The notes: generated from the letters alone by a model not told the origin. Shown: positions 1 to 14,084, numbered from the stretch's first letter. The stretch is 64,000 nucleotides of DNA from Pseudomonas neustonica (GCF_003797945.1 NZ_RKKU01000004.1:151164-215163); one strand, 5' to 3'. Translations and numbers: made by a program.

Positions 1-1
1 G

Positions 2-559
2 GACATGGACGCACTTAGTGCGTTGTCGCCGGCCCGCCAGCGTAATCTGCTGCGCTACTGGCTAGCTGCGCAGGGTGCATTATTACCGGCGTCGCGGAGA
101 CTGGATGAGTGGCTGGGTCAGTTGGCGGCGGCGACCGACAGCCAGCCGCAGATCGATCTTGGCGAATACCGCTTATACCGTTCGTCAGGTCGCTTGTGGT
201 TTGTGCGCACCGACTGGCCTTCGGCTGGTGTGCCGCAGGCCTGTACACAATCCGCTGTGCAGTTATTAGCGGGCGGTAATGGTTTGCTCCATCTGGCGTT
301 AGCCAGCGCCAGTGCTGGCCCCTGGCATATTCGCTATCGGCAGGGCGGCGAGCATATCTGTCTGCCTGGGCGTGGCAAGCAATCGTTGAAGCACCTGTTT
401 CAGCAGGCGCAGATACCTGTTTGGCTGCGTCCCTGTATCCCCTTGCTATACTGCGCTGATGAGCTGGTTTCGGTTGCAGGACGCTGGAACGCCGAGCCAG
501 CTGTGACTGGCGACGAGCAAAGCGGTTTTACGGTCAGTTGGGAGCCTGTTTCGGATTGA
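2..559 (+). CDS. tilS: tRNA(Ile)-lysidine synthase, C-terminal part (5' end outside window)
   Basis: The reading frame is open from the window edge and ends at 559, leaving about 185 residues. TilS ligates lysine to C34 of the CAU-anticodon tRNA-Ile so that it reads AUA. What remains is the end of the substrate-binding region (LSPARQRNLLRYWL, a typical TilS stretch) and the C-terminal TilS domain. The catalytic PP-loop domain lies upstream of the window. The ATG at position 5 is internal, not a start. Identification rests on the LSPARQRNLLR-like motif and on the position just before pyrG, the usual place of tilS in Pseudomonas. Confidence 0.85.
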   Translation, partial: DMDALSALSPARQRNLLRYWLAAQGALLPASRRLDEWLGQLAAATDSQPQIDLGEYRLYRSSGRLWFVRTDWPSAGVPQACTQSAVQLLAGGNGLLHLALASASAGPWHIRYRQGGEHICLPGRGKQSLKHLFQQAQIPVWLRPCIPLLYCADELVSVAGRWNAEPAVTGDEQSGFTVSWEPVSD

Positions 560-658
560 GCAAGTCGGGGCTGTCTGGTATCCTGACTTCCCATCTTGAC
601 GAGACTTTGGAAGCGCCTCCCGCTTCTGCAGACTCCCTTCGATTCCCCGCGGCATTAG

Positions 659-3181
<2,523 letters not shown>

Positions 3182-3215
3182 GCCTTTACCCCGATTACCC
3201 GTTATATGGAGCTAG

Positions 3216-4514
<1,299 letters not shown>

Positions 4515-4520
4515 AGTTGA

Positions 4521-4544
4521 GCAGGGGGACAGACGTCTCCCTGC
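4521..4544 (+). terminator. Hairpin between eno and ftsB, possible weak terminator or processing site
   Basis: GCAGGG (4521-4526) can pair with CCCTGC (4539-4544), with two further pairs inside. There is no T-tract, so full termination is unlikely. It may only stabilise the eno mRNA or reduce readthrough into ftsB. Confidence 0.25.
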
Positions 4545-4568
4545 CAGCCTTGCAGGAGTATCGATATT

Positions 4569-4841
4569 GTGAAATGGCTATGGCTAGGTGCTTTGGTTTT
4601 GTTGGCTGGCCTACAATATCGCCTGTGGGTTGGTGAAGGCAGCCTGGCGCATGTGGCGCAGCTTAAACAACAGATTGCCGGCCAGGAGCGCGAGAACGAA
4701 CAGTTGCTGGAGCGTAACCGTGTGCTCACAGCTGAAGTTATCGAGCTCAAGCAAGGTGTTGAAACCGTCGAAGAGCGTGCCCGACATGAGTTGGGTATGG
4801 TCAAGCAGGGTGAAACCCTGTTTCAGTTAAGCGGCGAATAA
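4569..4841 (+). CDS. ftsB: Cell division protein FtsB
   Basis: Small bitopic division protein that forms the FtsQ-FtsB-FtsL complex and relays activation to the septal peptidoglycan synthase. 90 residues with a GTG start. One transmembrane helix lies at about residues 3-20 (WLWLGALVLLAGLQY), followed by a periplasmic coiled coil at about 28-65 rich in Gln, Glu and Leu (QLKQQIAGQERENEQLLERN). The conserved C-terminal EERARHELGMVKQGE is present. It sits between eno and ispD, its standard place, and its stop is five bases from the ispD start. Confidence 0.95.
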   Translation: MKWLWLGALVLLAGLQYRLWVGEGSLAHVAQLKQQIAGQERENEQLLERNRVLTAEVIELKQGVETVEERARHELGMVKQGETLFQLSGE

Positions 4842-4846
4842 TTGCT

Positions 4847-5536
4847 GTGACACTTCCTTTCTGGGTGGTACTGCCAGCGGCCGGCGTCGGTTCGCGTATG
4901 CAGGCAGACCGGCCAAAGCAGTACCTTCTCTGGGGTCAGCGCACCCTGATTGAACATACCCTGGATTGCTTTCTTGATCAGCCCGGTCTGAGTGGGCTGG
5001 TTGTGGCATTGTCGGCCGCTGATGACTGGTGGGATGAGCTGCCCTGCGCTCGTGACTCACGTATCACTCGCACGGCAGGTGGGCGCGAGCGAGCCGACTC
5101 GGTACTCAAGGGTTTGCTGGCGCTGCGCCAGCTTGGCGCCGTCGATGCCGACTGGGTGTTGGTCCACGATGCTGCTCGCCCCAATCTGACTGACAGTGAT
5201 CTGCAGAAGTTGATTCATACCCTGGCCGACGATCCGGTAGGTGGTCTATTGGCCGTTCCGGTACGTGACACCCTGAAGCAGGTGGGCGATGACGGCCGAG
5301 TCAGCGCTACGCCAGATCGCTCCTTGTTCTGGCAGGCGTATACGCCACAGATGTTCCGTCTGGGCGCGCTGCAGCAAGCCCTCACGGATGCCCTTGCAGC
5401 TGGTGCTAGCATTACCGATGAAGCTTCCGCGATGGAGTGGGCCGGCATGGCGCCGCTACTGGTGGAAGGGCGTGCGGATAACATCAAGGTAACCCGCCCC
5501 GAGGATCTGGAGTGGCTGGCGCACCGCCAACACTGA
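4847..5536 (+). CDS. ispD: 2-C-methyl-D-erythritol 4-phosphate cytidylyltransferase
   Basis: Third enzyme of the MEP isoprenoid pathway; joins CTP and MEP to give CDP-ME. 229 residues from a GTG start five bases after ftsB, so translational coupling is likely. The N-terminal nucleotide-binding loop PAAGVGSRMQADRPKQYL, the DAARPNL motif and the TPQMF motif are all present. ispF, often next to ispD, is not here: the imu cassette follows instead. Confidence 0.97.
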   Translation: MTLPFWVVLPAAGVGSRMQADRPKQYLLWGQRTLIEHTLDCFLDQPGLSGLVVALSAADDWWDELPCARDSRITRTAGGRERADSVLKGLLALRQLGAVDADWVLVHDAARPNLTDSDLQKLIHTLADDPVGGLLAVPVRDTLKQVGDDGRVSATPDRSLFWQAYTPQMFRLGALQQALTDALAAGASITDEASAMEWAGMAPLLVEGRADNIKVTRPEDLEWLAHRQH

Positions 5537-5574
5537 TCTTTATCTGTCTTTCTTCCCCCCGCTATTGGTTTGCC

Positions 5575-5590
5575 TGGTCAATGTTGACCA
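5575..5590. promoter_or_regulatory. 16-bp palindrome between ispD and imuA, possible operator
   Basis: TGGTCAA (5575-5581) and TTGACCA (5584-5590) form a perfect inverted repeat with a 2-base spacer, about 55 bases before the LexA box. TGGTC...GACCA dyads are typical of GntR-family operators, but no GntR gene is in the window. It could equally be a small hairpin behind ispD. Confidence 0.35.
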
Positions 5591-5645
5591 ACCATTGGTC
5601 GTTCCTGTTGTTTACCGATTGACCGCCTGTCTTTGAATAAATATG

Positions 5646-5661
5646 CTGTACAGATATACAG
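5646..5661. promoter_or_regulatory. LexA box (SOS operator) of the imuA-imuB-dnaE2 operon
   Basis: The sequence CTGTACAGATATACAG fits the gammaproteobacterial LexA consensus CTGT-N8-ACAG exactly, and its centre is AT-rich as expected. It lies 28 bases before the imuA start codon, where LexA would cover the promoter. This predicts damage induction of the three genes. Confidence 0.9.
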
Positions 5662-5689
5662 TATATTGCATCCAGACAGGAGGTGGTCG

Positions 5690-6307
5690 ATGGGGTCCGT
5701 AGTTGCGCTTGATACCTTGCTGCAGGAGCGCCGTATATGGCGTGGTCAGCAGGATTTGCCGCCCACGACGCGCCAGCCTACCGGGCACTCTGGGCTGGAT
5801 GCGGTGCTGCCCGCTGGCGGGTGGCAGGCGGCAGCGGTCAATGAATTACTCTTGCCGACACTGGGCAGCGGTGAGTTGCAGCTGCTGTGGCCAACCCTGG
5901 CGCGTTTGACGCTAGCCGGTGAGCGAGTCGTGCTGGTCGGCCCGCCGGCGATTCCCTTTCCTGCCGCCTGGTTAATGGCCGGGGTCACGTTGTCTCAGTT
6001 GTCGATTATTCGGGCCACGGGAAGCGATGCACTGTGGGCGGCCGAGCAGTGCTTGCGCTCCGGTAGTTGTGGCGCTGTGGTGAGCTGGCCTGAGCGCGCC
6101 AATGATAGGGCCTTGCGACGTTTACAGGTGGCAGCTGATAGCGGGCAGACGCTGGCCTTTGTCTGTCGCCCACAAAAGGAAGCGGTGAACTCCTCTCCGG
6201 CGGCTGTTCGGCTGTTGCTTGAGCTACGCCCGCCGCAGCTGCGCATTCTCAAATGCCGAGGTGGCTTGGCACCGGCTAAGCCGATCCATTTTTCCGGCTG
6301 GCACTGA
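5690..6307 (+). CDS. imuA: ImuA, SOS mutasome accessory protein (RecA/SulA-like)
   Basis: First gene of the imuA-imuB-dnaE2 cassette for damage-induced mutagenesis. ImuA proteins have a RecA-like fold and help couple the mutasome. The chosen ATG gives 205 residues and has AGGAGG (5678-5683) six bases upstream; the longer frame from 5633 would start before the ribosome site and just over the LexA box, and is rejected. The conserved segment LDAVLPAGGWQAAAVNELLLP-like stretch is seen near residue 40. imuB starts seven bases after the stop. Confidence 0.9.
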   Translation: MGSVVALDTLLQERRIWRGQQDLPPTTRQPTGHSGLDAVLPAGGWQAAAVNELLLPTLGSGELQLLWPTLARLTLAGERVVLVGPPAIPFPAAWLMAGVTLSQLSIIRATGSDALWAAEQCLRSGSCGAVVSWPERANDRALRRLQVAADSGQTLAFVCRPQKEAVNSSPAAVRLLLELRPPQLRILKCRGGLAPAKPIHFSGWH

Positions 6308-6314
6308 GGCGCGC

Positions 6315-7724
6315 ATGCGTTGGGCCTGTATTCTTTTCCCACAATTGGCGCTGGATGCGGTGTTGCGCCGTCGTGACGATCCGCAGGCTCCGCTGGTCTT
6401 ACTCAGCGGACCACTGCAGCGACGGGTGCTGCAGGCGGTCAATCCTTCGGCCCAGGCGTTGGGGCTTCGCCGTGGCCAGACCCTGACAGTTGCTCGGGCT
6501 CTGGTTGAACACTTTGATTGTGAAGAGTACCAGCCGCAGCAGGTGGAGCACTGGCAACAGTTTCTGGCGGCCTGGGGTTACCGCTTCAGCTCCCATGTCA
6601 GTCTGGATTTCCCCCGCGCTCTGTTGCTGGAGGTGGAGTCCAGCTTGAGTCTGTTCGGTCCCTGGCCGCGCTTTGAGCAGCGCTTGCGCGAAGAGCTGCA
6701 GGCACTGGGGTTTCAGCATCGTATTGTGCTGGCGCCCAATGCCCTGGCCGCACGAATACTGGCTAACGTGGCCGATGGCTTGGCGGTAGACGAAGCGCAA
6801 TTACCACAGCGGTTGGGCAGCTTACCGATTAGTCGTTGTGGCTTTGCGCCCGAAGTGGCCAGCGCTTTTGCCGGGATGGGCTTGCGCCGTCTGGAGCAGG
6901 TGCATGCATTGCCGCGGGCGAGTGTCGCCAAACGTTTCTCGCGGGCGGTGCTGGAGCATATTGACCGCCTGCACGGGCATTTGCCGCAGGCGCTGGATTG
7001 CTATCGTCCGCCTGATCACTTTCATGGGCGCATTGAGTTCAACTTTGATGTCGAGTCCAGTACCGCTTTGTTGTTTCCCTTACGCCGTTTAACCGCTGAT
7101 CTGGCCAGCTTTCTCGCTGGCCGCGACTGTGGTGTTCAGCGTTTCTTGTTGTTGCTTGAGCATCGTGGTGGAACGGCCACCGAGGTCAGGGTGGGTCTGC
7201 TTAGCGCCGAGCGTGAACCCGAGATGTTATTCGAGCTGGCGCGTGGACGCCTTGAACCGGTGCAATTGGTAGCGCCGGTGCAAGCCTTGAGCCTGCAGGC
7301 TCAGGATTTACCGCGTTTTGTCCCGGCGGCGGCCGAGCTTTTTACTGAGCGACCTCAGCAGTCACTCGGCTGGGAGCAACTACGCGAACGCCTGCGCGCG
7401 CGCCTTGGTGACGAGGCTGTTGGTGGCATCGCTGCGCAGGCAGATCACCGACCTGAGCGTGCCTGGAGCGAGTTGGGTCAGGGCACTCGCGTTAGCGGCG
7501 CACAGGTGCCGCGGCCGGGCTGGTTGTTGTCTGACCCGCAGCCCTTATCTGACTTTTTTCCACGGGTATTGGCCGGGCCGGAGCGAATTGAATCCGGTTG
7601 GTGGGATGGCGCTGACGTGCGGCGTGATTACTATCTGATCGAAACCGCAGACGGGCGTCGTGCCTGGGTCTTTCACCCGGCAGGCAAACCGGATCAGTTC
7701 TGGGTGCATGGATGGTTTGCATGA
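6315..7724 (+). CDS. imuB: ImuB, inactive Y-family polymerase-like mutasome hub
   Basis: ImuB has a Y-family polymerase fold but no catalytic activity; it bridges the beta clamp, ImuA and DnaE2. The start at 6315 gives 469 residues beginning [16 protein letters not shown]. The position where DinB has its catalytic Asp pair (VDCDCFYA in the dinB gene of this window) reads [10 protein letters not shown], so the metal ligands are missing, as expected for ImuB. The C-terminal ImuB tail includes [16 protein letters not shown]. Its stop overlaps the dnaE2 start (ATGA), which implies coupled translation. Confidence 0.92.
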   Translation: MRWACILFPQLALDAVLRRRDDPQAPLVLLSGPLQRRVLQAVNPSAQALGLRRGQTLTVARALVEHFDCEEYQPQQVEHWQQFLAAWGYRFSSHVSLDFPRALLLEVESSLSLFGPWPRFEQRLREELQALGFQHRIVLAPNALAARILANVADGLAVDEAQLPQRLGSLPISRCGFAPEVASAFAGMGLRRLEQVHALPRASVAKRFSRAVLEHIDRLHGHLPQALDCYRPPDHFHGRIEFNFDVESSTALLFPLRRLTADLASFLAGRDCGVQRFLLLLEHRGGTATEVRVGLLSAEREPEMLFELARGRLEPVQLVAPVQALSLQAQDLPRFVPAAAELFTERPQQSLGWEQLRERLRARLGDEAVGGIAAQADHRPERAWSELGQGTRVSGAQVPRPGWLLSDPQPLSDFFPRVLAGPERIESGWWDGADVRRDYYLIETADGRRAWVFHPAGKPDQFWVHGWFA

Positions 7725-10700
7725 GTAGCCCTTACGCGGAACTGCACTGCCTCTCCAATTTCAGCTTTCAACGCGGAGCCTCTAGTGCGCAAGAGCTGTT
7801 TGAGCGCGCTCACCAGCATGGTTACTCGGCCTTGGCGATTACTGATGAGGCCACGCTGGCGGGTATTGTGCGTGCCTGGCAGGCCGCACAGGCCGCGGGC
7901 CTTAAACTGATTGTCGGTAGTGAGGTACAAATAGACCAAGGGCCCAGGTTGGTCTTGCTGGTTGAGAACCTGACTGGTTACCAGCATCTCTGCAGTTTGC
8001 TCACGCGGGCCCGGCGCCGCGCGAAAAAGGGCGACTACCAGCTGTTGGCTGAGGATCTGGATGAGACTACGGATGGCTTGCTGGCACTGTGGTTGCCGGA
8101 TGACGATCAGAATGAGGCGCATGGCCGCTGGTTGGCTGAGCGTTTTACGCAGCGTCTGTGGCTGGCGGTGGAATTGCACCGTGGCCCGGACGACGCACGT
8201 CGTCTGGATCAGCTACAAGGCCTGGCAGCGCGGCTTGGCTTACCCTGCGTGGCCAGCGGTGATGTGCATATGCATGCGCGCGGCCGCCGCGCTCTGCAGG
8301 ACACCATAACGGCAATACGGCACCACTGCACAGTGATGGACGCCGGGCACCGGCTGTTTGCCAACGGCGAGCGGCATTTGCGCAGTTTGCCGGTGCTGGC
8401 GGCGATTTATCCGGCGGCGTTATTGACAGAAACCCTGCGGATTGCCAAACGCTGCCACTTCGATCTGGGACAACTGCGTTATCAATATCCCCATGAGGTA
8501 GTACCGAGCGGGCACTCGCCGGCCAGCTGGCTGCGGGAACTGACGCAGCGCGGTATGCGCTGGCGCTGGCCCGATGGCGTCTCGGACAAGGTTACCGAGC
8601 AGGTCGAAAACGAGCTGCAACTGATCGCCGAGAAAGGCTACGACAGCTACTTTCTGACGGTTCAGGATATTGTCGAGTTTGCCCGCCGTCAGCAGATACT
8701 CTGCCAAGGGCGGGGTTCGGCGGCCAACTCGGCAGTCTGCTATGCCTTAGGTATTACCGAGATCAATCCCGTGCACAGCAATATGCTGTTCGAACGCTTC
8801 ATCTCCCGCGAACGCGACGAGCCGCCGGATATCGACGTGGACTTTGAGCACGAGCGGCGAGAAGAGGTGATTCAGTATGTGTTTCGGCGTTACGGTCGTG
8901 AGCGGGCAGCACTGACGGCGGTCGCCAATACCTATCATGCTGCTGGTGCGCTGCGCGATGTGGCGCGTGCGCTAGGTTTGCCGGGTGAGCAGATTGATCA
9001 GTTGGCGCGTTGTTGTGGTCGCTGGCGCCGAACGCTACCTGATGCCGAGCGTCTCGCCGAGGCCGGCTTTGACGCGAACAATCCTGCATTGCATCGAATT
9101 CTGACCCTGGCAGGGGAGCTGATAGGTTTTCCCCGTCATCTGTCGCAACACCCGGGTGGTTTCGTGATTTCCGAAGCTCCTCTGCATACGTTGGTGCCGG
9201 TCGAAAATGCCAGTATGGCCGAGCGCACGGTTATCCAGTGGGACAAGGACGATCTGGATGCGGTCGGGTTGCTCAAGGTGGATATTCTGGCGCTGGGTAT
9301 GCTCAGTGCGCTGCGTCGCTGTTTCGATCTGCTGCGCCATTACCGCAACCTCGATCTTTCGCTGGCCAGTATCCCGGCGGATGACAAGCCAACTTACGAG
9401 ATGATCAGCCGGGCCGATACTGTTGGTGTATTTCAGATTGAATCGCGGGCGCAGATGGCGATGTTGCCGCGGCTGCGTCCGCAGAACTTCTATGACCTGG
9501 TGATTGAGGTCTCTATTGTGCGCCCCGGGCCCATTCAGGGCGATATGGTGCACCCCTATCTGCGCCGCCGAAATGGCGAGGAGCCGGTGGTCTATCCCTC
9601 CGAGGAGTTGAAACAGGTCTTTGAGCGCACGCTGGGGGTGCCGCTATTTCAGGAGCAGGTGATGGCGCTGGCCATTGTGGCCGCCGGTTATACGCCTGGA
9701 GAGGCTGATCAGTTGCGGCGCTCCATGGCAGCCTGGAAGCGTCATGGCGGGCTTGAGCCGCATGAGCAGCGCTTGACCGACGGTATGTTGGAACGTGGTT
9801 ACAGCCGTGAATTTGCCGCGCGGATATTTGAGCAGATCAAGGGTTTTGGCAGCTATGGTTTCCCTGAGTCGCATGCTGCCAGCTTTGCGCTGTTGACCTA
9901 CGCCAGTTGTTGGCTCAAATGTCATGAACCCGCGGCTTTCACCTGTGCGCTGATCAACAGTTGGCCAATGGGCTTTTATAGTCCGGATCAATTGCTGCAG
10001 GACGCGCGCCGACACGGTATTGAGACCCGCCCGGTAGACGTAGAGCACAGCGATTGGGATTGCACCTTGGAGCCGGCCCGGACCGAGCAGATGGCTATTC
10101 GTCTTGGGCTCAGGCAAATAAAAGGCTTCAGCGAGCCAGAGGCGCAGCGGATCGTGGCGGCGCGCGAGCTACAGCCTTTCGCTGATGTGGCAGACCTGGT
10201 GCAGCGCGCTGAGCTTGGCGCTCGTTCGCGCTCGCTGTTGGCCGACTCGGGTGCCTTGCGGGCACTGGCAGGCGGGCGTTTTCGTGCGCGCTGGGCGGTT
10301 GCCGGGGTCGAGCCGCAGCTGGCGCTGTTCAGTGGCCAAAGTGCTCCGCGGGAAGCGCCCGCAGCCATACCGGCCCCCAGCGTGGTGGAAGATATGCAGG
10401 CAGACTATGCCAGTGTGGGCACGACCTTCGGGCCGCACCCGCTGAGCCTTTTGCGTACCGAACTTGATAGTCGGCGTTGCCGCAGCTTCCGTGACCTGTT
10501 GCAGCTGGAACCGGATAGCCCGGTTGTCGTGGCGGGGTTGGTCGTGGGGCGGCAGCGCCCTGGTACCGCAACCGGGGTGACTTTTGTCACCCTGGAAGAC
10601 GAGTTTGGCATGATCAACGTAGTGGTCTGGCGCGATTTGGCAGAACGCCAGCGCCAGGCGTTGGTTGGTTCTCAGCTGCTGTTGGTCAAAGGCCGGTTTG

Positions 10701-10798
10701 AGGCGCGCGATGGTGTGCGTCATGTAATTGCCCGCCAGCTGCACGATCTCACCGAGCTATTAACCGGGTTGACCATACGCAGCCGGGACTTTCACTGA
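7721..10798 (+). CDS. dnaE2: Error-prone DNA polymerase DnaE2 (ImuC)
   Basis: C-family polymerase responsible for lesion bypass in the ImuABC mutasome. 1025 residues from the ATG that overlaps the imuB stop; an ATG nine bases earlier is possible but lacks this arrangement. Domains in order: PHP domain (about 1-280), polymerase palm with the catalytic triad motif PDIDVDF near residue 370, fingers/HhH region ([16 protein letters not shown] near 790), and a C-terminal OB fold ([18 protein letters not shown]). It differs from replicative DnaE in being shorter and in gene context. Last gene of the LexA-controlled operon. Confidence 0.95.
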   Translation: MSSPYAELHCLSNFSFQRGASSAQELFERAHQHGYSALAITDEATLAGIVRAWQAAQAAGLKLIVGSEVQIDQGPRLVLLVENLTGYQHLCSLLTRARRRAKKGDYQLLAEDLDETTDGLLALWLPDDDQNEAHGRWLAERFTQRLWLAVELHRGPDDARRLDQLQGLAARLGLPCVASGDVHMHARGRRALQDTITAIRHHCTVMDAGHRLFANGERHLRSLPVLAAIYPAALLTETLRIAKRCHFDLGQLRYQYPHEVVPSGHSPASWLRELTQRGMRWRWPDGVSDKVTEQVENELQLIAEKGYDSYFLTVQDIVEFARRQQILCQGRGSAANSAVCYALGITEINPVHSNMLFERFISRERDEPPDIDVDFEHERREEVIQYVFRRYGRERAALTAVANTYHAAGALRDVARALGLPGEQIDQLARCCGRWRRTLPDAERLAEAGFDANNPALHRILTLAGELIGFPRHLSQHPGGFVISEAPLHTLVPVENASMAERTVIQWDKDDLDAVGLLKVDILALGMLSALRRCFDLLRHYRNLDLSLASIPADDKPTYEMISRADTVGVFQIESRAQMAMLPRLRPQNFYDLVIEVSIVRPGPIQGDMVHPYLRRRNGEEPVVYPSEELKQVFERTLGVPLFQEQVMALAIVAAGYTPGEADQLRRSMAAWKRHGGLEPHEQRLTDGMLERGYSREFAARIFEQIKGFGSYGFPESHAASFALLTYASCWLKCHEPAAFTCALINSWPMGFYSPDQLLQDARRHGIETRPVDVEHSDWDCTLEPARTEQMAIRLGLRQIKGFSEPEAQRIVAARELQPFADVADLVQRAELGARSRSLLADSGALRALAGGRFRARWAVAGVEPQLALFSGQSAPREAPAAIPAPSVVEDMQADYASVGTTFGPHPLSLLRTELDSRRCRSFRDLLQLEPDSPVVVAGLVVGRQRPGTATGVTFVTLEDEFGMINVVVWRDLAERQRQALVGSQLLLVKGRFEARDGVRHVIARQLHDLTELLTGLTIRSRDFH

Positions 10799-10812
10799 CG
10801 CGCTGTTAGGCT

Positions 10813-11859
10813 TTAAAGATCAGCAAAAAACGCGGCAATGCGCTGGCTATCGAGTTGATCGATATGCGCCGGGTTCCATTTTGGCTGCTTATCCTTATCG
10901 ACCAGCAGCGCTCTTACGCCCTCCATGATATCGCCACCGTCAAACCACAGACGATCCAGGTGCAGCTCCATGGCAAAGCAGTCAGTTAGGCTCATATGTC
11001 GGCCGCGGCGCAGCAGTTCAAGCGTAACGGCCATGGCAATGGGCGAGCGGCTGTCGATCACGCTGATCGTTGCGGCTGCCCAGTCGGCAAAGTCCGGACG
11101 CGTTTCTGTCGCCAGCGAAGCGCGAATGGCGCCTATGTCCGGCTGCGCAAAGTGCGAATCGATAGCCGGTTGCAGGGCGCGCAGCTCAGGCTCTGGCAGC
11201 GGGCATTGGGCTAAAGCGGCGATCTGGTCGTGCAGGTTGCTTTGCGTGCCATCAAAGGCGTCGAGCAAGCGATCCAGTTCGTTGAGCTGATCGCTGTGCA
11301 GGCACAGGTCGGCCAGTCCGGCATAGAGCGCATCGGCGCTGCGTAGATGATTACCGGTGATGCCCAGGTAGAGGCCGATTTCGCCCGGTAGGCGGGGCAG
11401 AAAATAACTGCCGCCCACATCCGGAAAGTAGCCGATGCCGGTTTCTGGCATGCCTAGGCGTGAGCGCTCGGTAATCACCCGGATGCTTGCGCCTTGAGCC
11501 AGGCCCATGCCGCCACCGAGCACAAAGCCGTCCATCAGCGCCAGTACCGGCTTGGTATAGGCATGCAGATAAGCATCCAGGGCATATTCTTCTTCGAAGA
11601 AGGTATCGATGTTGGGCTCGCCGGCCAGATGCTGTTCGTAGATGCCCCGAATGTCGCCACCGGCGCAGAAGGCACGCTCACCAGCGCCGCGCAGCACCAC
11701 GGCATGTACGTCTGTATCCTCAGCCCATTGTTCCAGTTGGCTGCGCAGCAGGCGCACCATCTCCAGCGTCAGGGCGTTGAGTCCGGCAGGGCGGTTGAGG
11801 GTCAGATGGCCGATATGGCCGCGGCGCTCGGCCAATACGGGCAGTGCAGAATCAGACAT
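10813..11859 (-). CDS. Enoyl-CoA hydratase/isomerase family, 3-hydroxyisobutyryl-CoA hydrolase type
   Basis: Crotonase-fold protein of the ECH_2 type, which in valine breakdown frees 3-hydroxyisobutyrate from its CoA ester. 348 residues from the second Met, chosen because GGAG lies eight bases upstream of it; the first Met (11871) overlaps the stop of the upstream MFS gene and has no ribosome site. Visible motifs are GERAFCAGGDIRGIYE (oxyanion loop), DGFVLGGGMGLAQG and MPETGIGYFPDVGGSYFLPRL. The last motif, and the length, fit hydrolases rather than plain hydratases. Substrate is not certain. Confidence 0.85.
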   Translation of the reverse strand: MSDSALPVLAERRGHIGHLTLNRPAGLNALTLEMVRLLRSQLEQWAEDTDVHAVVLRGAGERAFCAGGDIRGIYEQHLAGEPNIDTFFEEEYALDAYLHAYTKPVLALMDGFVLGGGMGLAQGASIRVITERSRLGMPETGIGYFPDVGGSYFLPRLPGEIGLYLGITGNHLRSADALYAGLADLCLHSDQLNELDRLLDAFDGTQSNLHDQIAALAQCPLPEPELRALQPAIDSHFAQPDIGAIRASLATETRPDFADWAAATISVIDSRSPIAMAVTLELLRRGRHMSLTDCFAMELHLDRLWFDGGDIMEGVRALLVDKDKQPKWNPAHIDQLDSQRIAAFFADL

Positions 11860-11870
11860 GCAGGTCTCCA

Positions 11871-13097
11871 TCAGGGGGTAGTCTTAACAGCGGAAATATG
11901 GTCGGGATGGCGTTCTTCGCGGACCAGCATGGCAAGCAGGGCGCTGGCCAGCAAACATAGCGGAATAGTGCTGGTTGCCAGGGCAAAGTCGCCGTGCTGC
12001 AGGTCCAGTAGATAGCCCAGCAGGGGTTGAAAGATGAGCGCGCCACCAATGCCGATCATATTGACGAACGCAATGATCGAGCCGGATACCTCGACGGGCT
12101 CGCCCTCTTTGGCCATAGCAAAGGTAAGCATCTGGCCGCCGCCGAAAAAGCCGGCGATAAATAGTAGTGCAGCAGTTTGCGGCAAGCTGGTCGAGCTGCC
12201 GTAAATGGCCAGCGCGTAGGCGGCTGCCGCCAGCAGGGCACTGATAACGACCAGCCATTTGCGATGGCCAAGCCAGTCGGAGATCAGGCCGGCGGTGATG
12301 CTACCGGCTGCCATGCCCCAGTAGATCATGGAAATCGCGGTTTCAGCCTGTACGGGCGACAGCGCATGATCCTTGATCATCTCCTGCTGGCCCCAGAGTC
12401 CGCCAAATACGTTCACCGGCATATAGTAAAGCGCGCCGAGTACTGCAATCAGCCAGATTCGTGGGCTGCTCAGTACCGTGCGCAGCGGGCTGAGCAGATT
12501 GTCGTTGCGCGCTTCGGCATCACGCACGCCGTGCAGAAAGAGCAGTGCCAGCAGGAACAGGCCTAGTCCGGCGGCACCACTGATCAGGAAGACATTACGC
12601 CAGCCACTGACTTCGATCGCACTGGATAGCGCCACCGCGCCGATCGCCGCGCCCAGCATGCCGGTGGCATTGACGATACCCGAGAGCACCGCAAAGCGCT
12701 CCGGAGCAAATTGGTGGTTGACCACATAGAGCGCACCAACAAAGGCGAAGGAGGCGCCCAGTCCTGTCAGTAAGCGTGCTGCGGCCGTTAGCGCTAACCA
12801 GTCGGTCGCGGCAAACAGTGCCGTGCCCAGCGCGCAAAACAGAATCGCGGGTACAACAGTACGCCGCACGCCATAGCGGTCCAGTGCCAGGCCCACCACC
12901 AGCTGCATGGGTGCGTAAATCCAGAAGAACAGACTGACCAGAATGCCAAAGCCGGTATTGCTCAGGCCAAGGAAGCGGCTGATGTCGGTAGCGGCGAGGC
13001 TGGGCTCGATGCGCGCGACGAATTCATAGAGAAAGAACAGGCTTGCGGTGATAAAAGCCAGCCAGCGGAAAATAGCAGCGTTGTTGGTATTGCTCAT
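11871..13097 (-). CDS. MFS transporter
   Basis: A 408-residue integral membrane protein with about twelve hydrophobic helices. The loop between helices 2 and 3 reads LVVGLALDRYGVRRTVVP, the classic MFS G-x-x-x-D-R-x-G-x-R motif, and LLTGLGASFAFVGALYVVN is a typical helix 4. C-terminal half: GLISDWLGHRKW repeats the motif. The substrate cannot be read from the sequence; MFS proteins of this shape carry sugar acids or other small anions. Its stop codon overlaps the start region of the acyl-CoA hydrolase gene, so they are probably one transcript. Confidence 0.85.
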   Translation of the reverse strand: MSNTNNAAIFRWLAFITASLFFLYEFVARIEPSLAATDISRFLGLSNTGFGILVSLFFWIYAPMQLVVGLALDRYGVRRTVVPAILFCALGTALFAATDWLALTAAARLLTGLGASFAFVGALYVVNHQFAPERFAVLSGIVNATGMLGAAIGAVALSSAIEVSGWRNVFLISGAAGLGLFLLALLFLHGVRDAEARNDNLLSPLRTVLSSPRIWLIAVLGALYYMPVNVFGGLWGQQEMIKDHALSPVQAETAISMIYWGMAAGSITAGLISDWLGHRKWLVVISALLAAAAYALAIYGSSTSLPQTAALLFIAGFFGGGQMLTFAMAKEGEPVEVSGSIIAFVNMIGIGGALIFQPLLGYLLDLQHGDFALATSTIPLCLLASALLAMLVREERHPDHISAVKTTP

Positions 13098-13120
13098 GCC
13101 TCAGATACCCCGGGGACAAG

Positions 13121-13136
13121 ACCGGCACAGGCCGGT
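13121..13136 (-). terminator. Small hairpin downstream of the metallo-hydrolase gene
   Basis: ACCGGC (13121-13126) and GCCGGT (13131-13136) pair across a 4-base loop in the 117-base gap between the metallo-hydrolase and MFS genes. No T-tract follows on the minus strand, so termination is only possible. Confidence 0.25.
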
Positions 13137-13214
13137 ACAGCGTTATCCAGTGCCGGAGTATAGGGCACCCTGCCGCTGACCATAACCCGTCAACGGCAAC
13201 AGGGGCTTTCTGTG

Positions 13215-14084
13215 TCAGTGATTCAGACCGCTGATCTGCGCCTGACTGTCATCCACGCTGTAGCGCCCGCTTTCGCTATCGCGGGCTACTCGCGCCATGG
13301 CAACGCGCGGGTCGTGGGTGAATACCAATCGCCCATTACGTGATACCAGATTGTCCAGCAAGGCTTCTTTTTCCTCGATCAACGCTTCCGGGAACCGGTC
13401 GTAGCCCATGGTGATGGGCAAGTGAACCCAGGGTGCACCAGGGATCAGATCGCCGGGGAAGACCACGGGGCCATCGGGCATATCGATGATGGGAATCATC
13501 AGCCCTGGTGTGTGGCCATCACTGAACCGGAAACGCCAGCCTGCGCCCAGAGTGGCAGACGCCTGGCCGTCGTCAATCAGCTCGAGGCGCCCGCTATTTT
13601 CCAATAGTGTCAGCAACTCCGGGATGAACGAGGCCTGATCGCGCGGATGCGGTCGCTTGGCGCGGTGCCAGTGGCGTTGTCCGGTGATGAAGGTTGCATT
13701 GGGGAAAAGCAGCTGCGAAGGCTGGCCTTCCTGCCAGGCACTAAGTAGTCCGCCAGCGTGATCGAAGTGCAGATGCGTGAGTACCACCACGTCAATATCA
13801 GCGTCAGTCAAGCCAGCGGCGGCCAGGCTGTCGAGCAGTACGTGCCGGTCTTCCACGACGCCGTATCGATCTTTCAGATGCGGTGCGAAAAAGGCGCCGA
13901 TTCCGGTTTCTACCAGTATGTTGCGATTGTCTTCCTGAACCAGCAGTGCGCGGCAACTCAGGGCGATACGATTTTTGTCATCGACCTCGACCCAGCGGGA
14001 CCAGAGGGCCTTGGGAGCGTTGCCGAACATGGCACCGCCGTCGAGTCGCTGGCTGTTGCCTTCCAGAGTAGAGAGTGTGCGCAT
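13215..14084 (-). CDS. MBL-fold metallo-hydrolase
   Basis: Metallo-beta-lactamase-fold hydrolase of 289 residues. The start at 14084 is chosen because AGGAG lies seven bases upstream; the longer frame adds nine residues without a ribosome site. The metal motif THLHFDH (about residues 103-109) and the later His/Asp ligands ([16 protein letters not shown]) are intact. Quorum-quenching lactonases and other esterases of this family share these motifs, so the substrate is open. No signal peptide is seen. It follows the OprD porin gene in the same direction and may belong to the porin/permease/ligase cassette. Confidence 0.85.
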   Translation of the reverse strand: MRTLSTLEGNSQRLDGGAMFGNAPKALWSRWVEVDDKNRIALSCRALLVQEDNRNILVETGIGAFFAPHLKDRYGVVEDRHVLLDSLAAAGLTDADIDVVVLTHLHFDHAGGLLSAWQEGQPSQLLFPNATFITGQRHWHRAKRPHPRDQASFIPELLTLLENSGRLELIDDGQASATLGAGWRFRFSDGHTPGLMIPIIDMPDGPVVFPGDLIPGAPWVHLPITMGYDRFPEALIEEKEALLDNLVSRNGRLVFTHDPRVAMARVARDSESGRYSVDDSQAQISGLNH

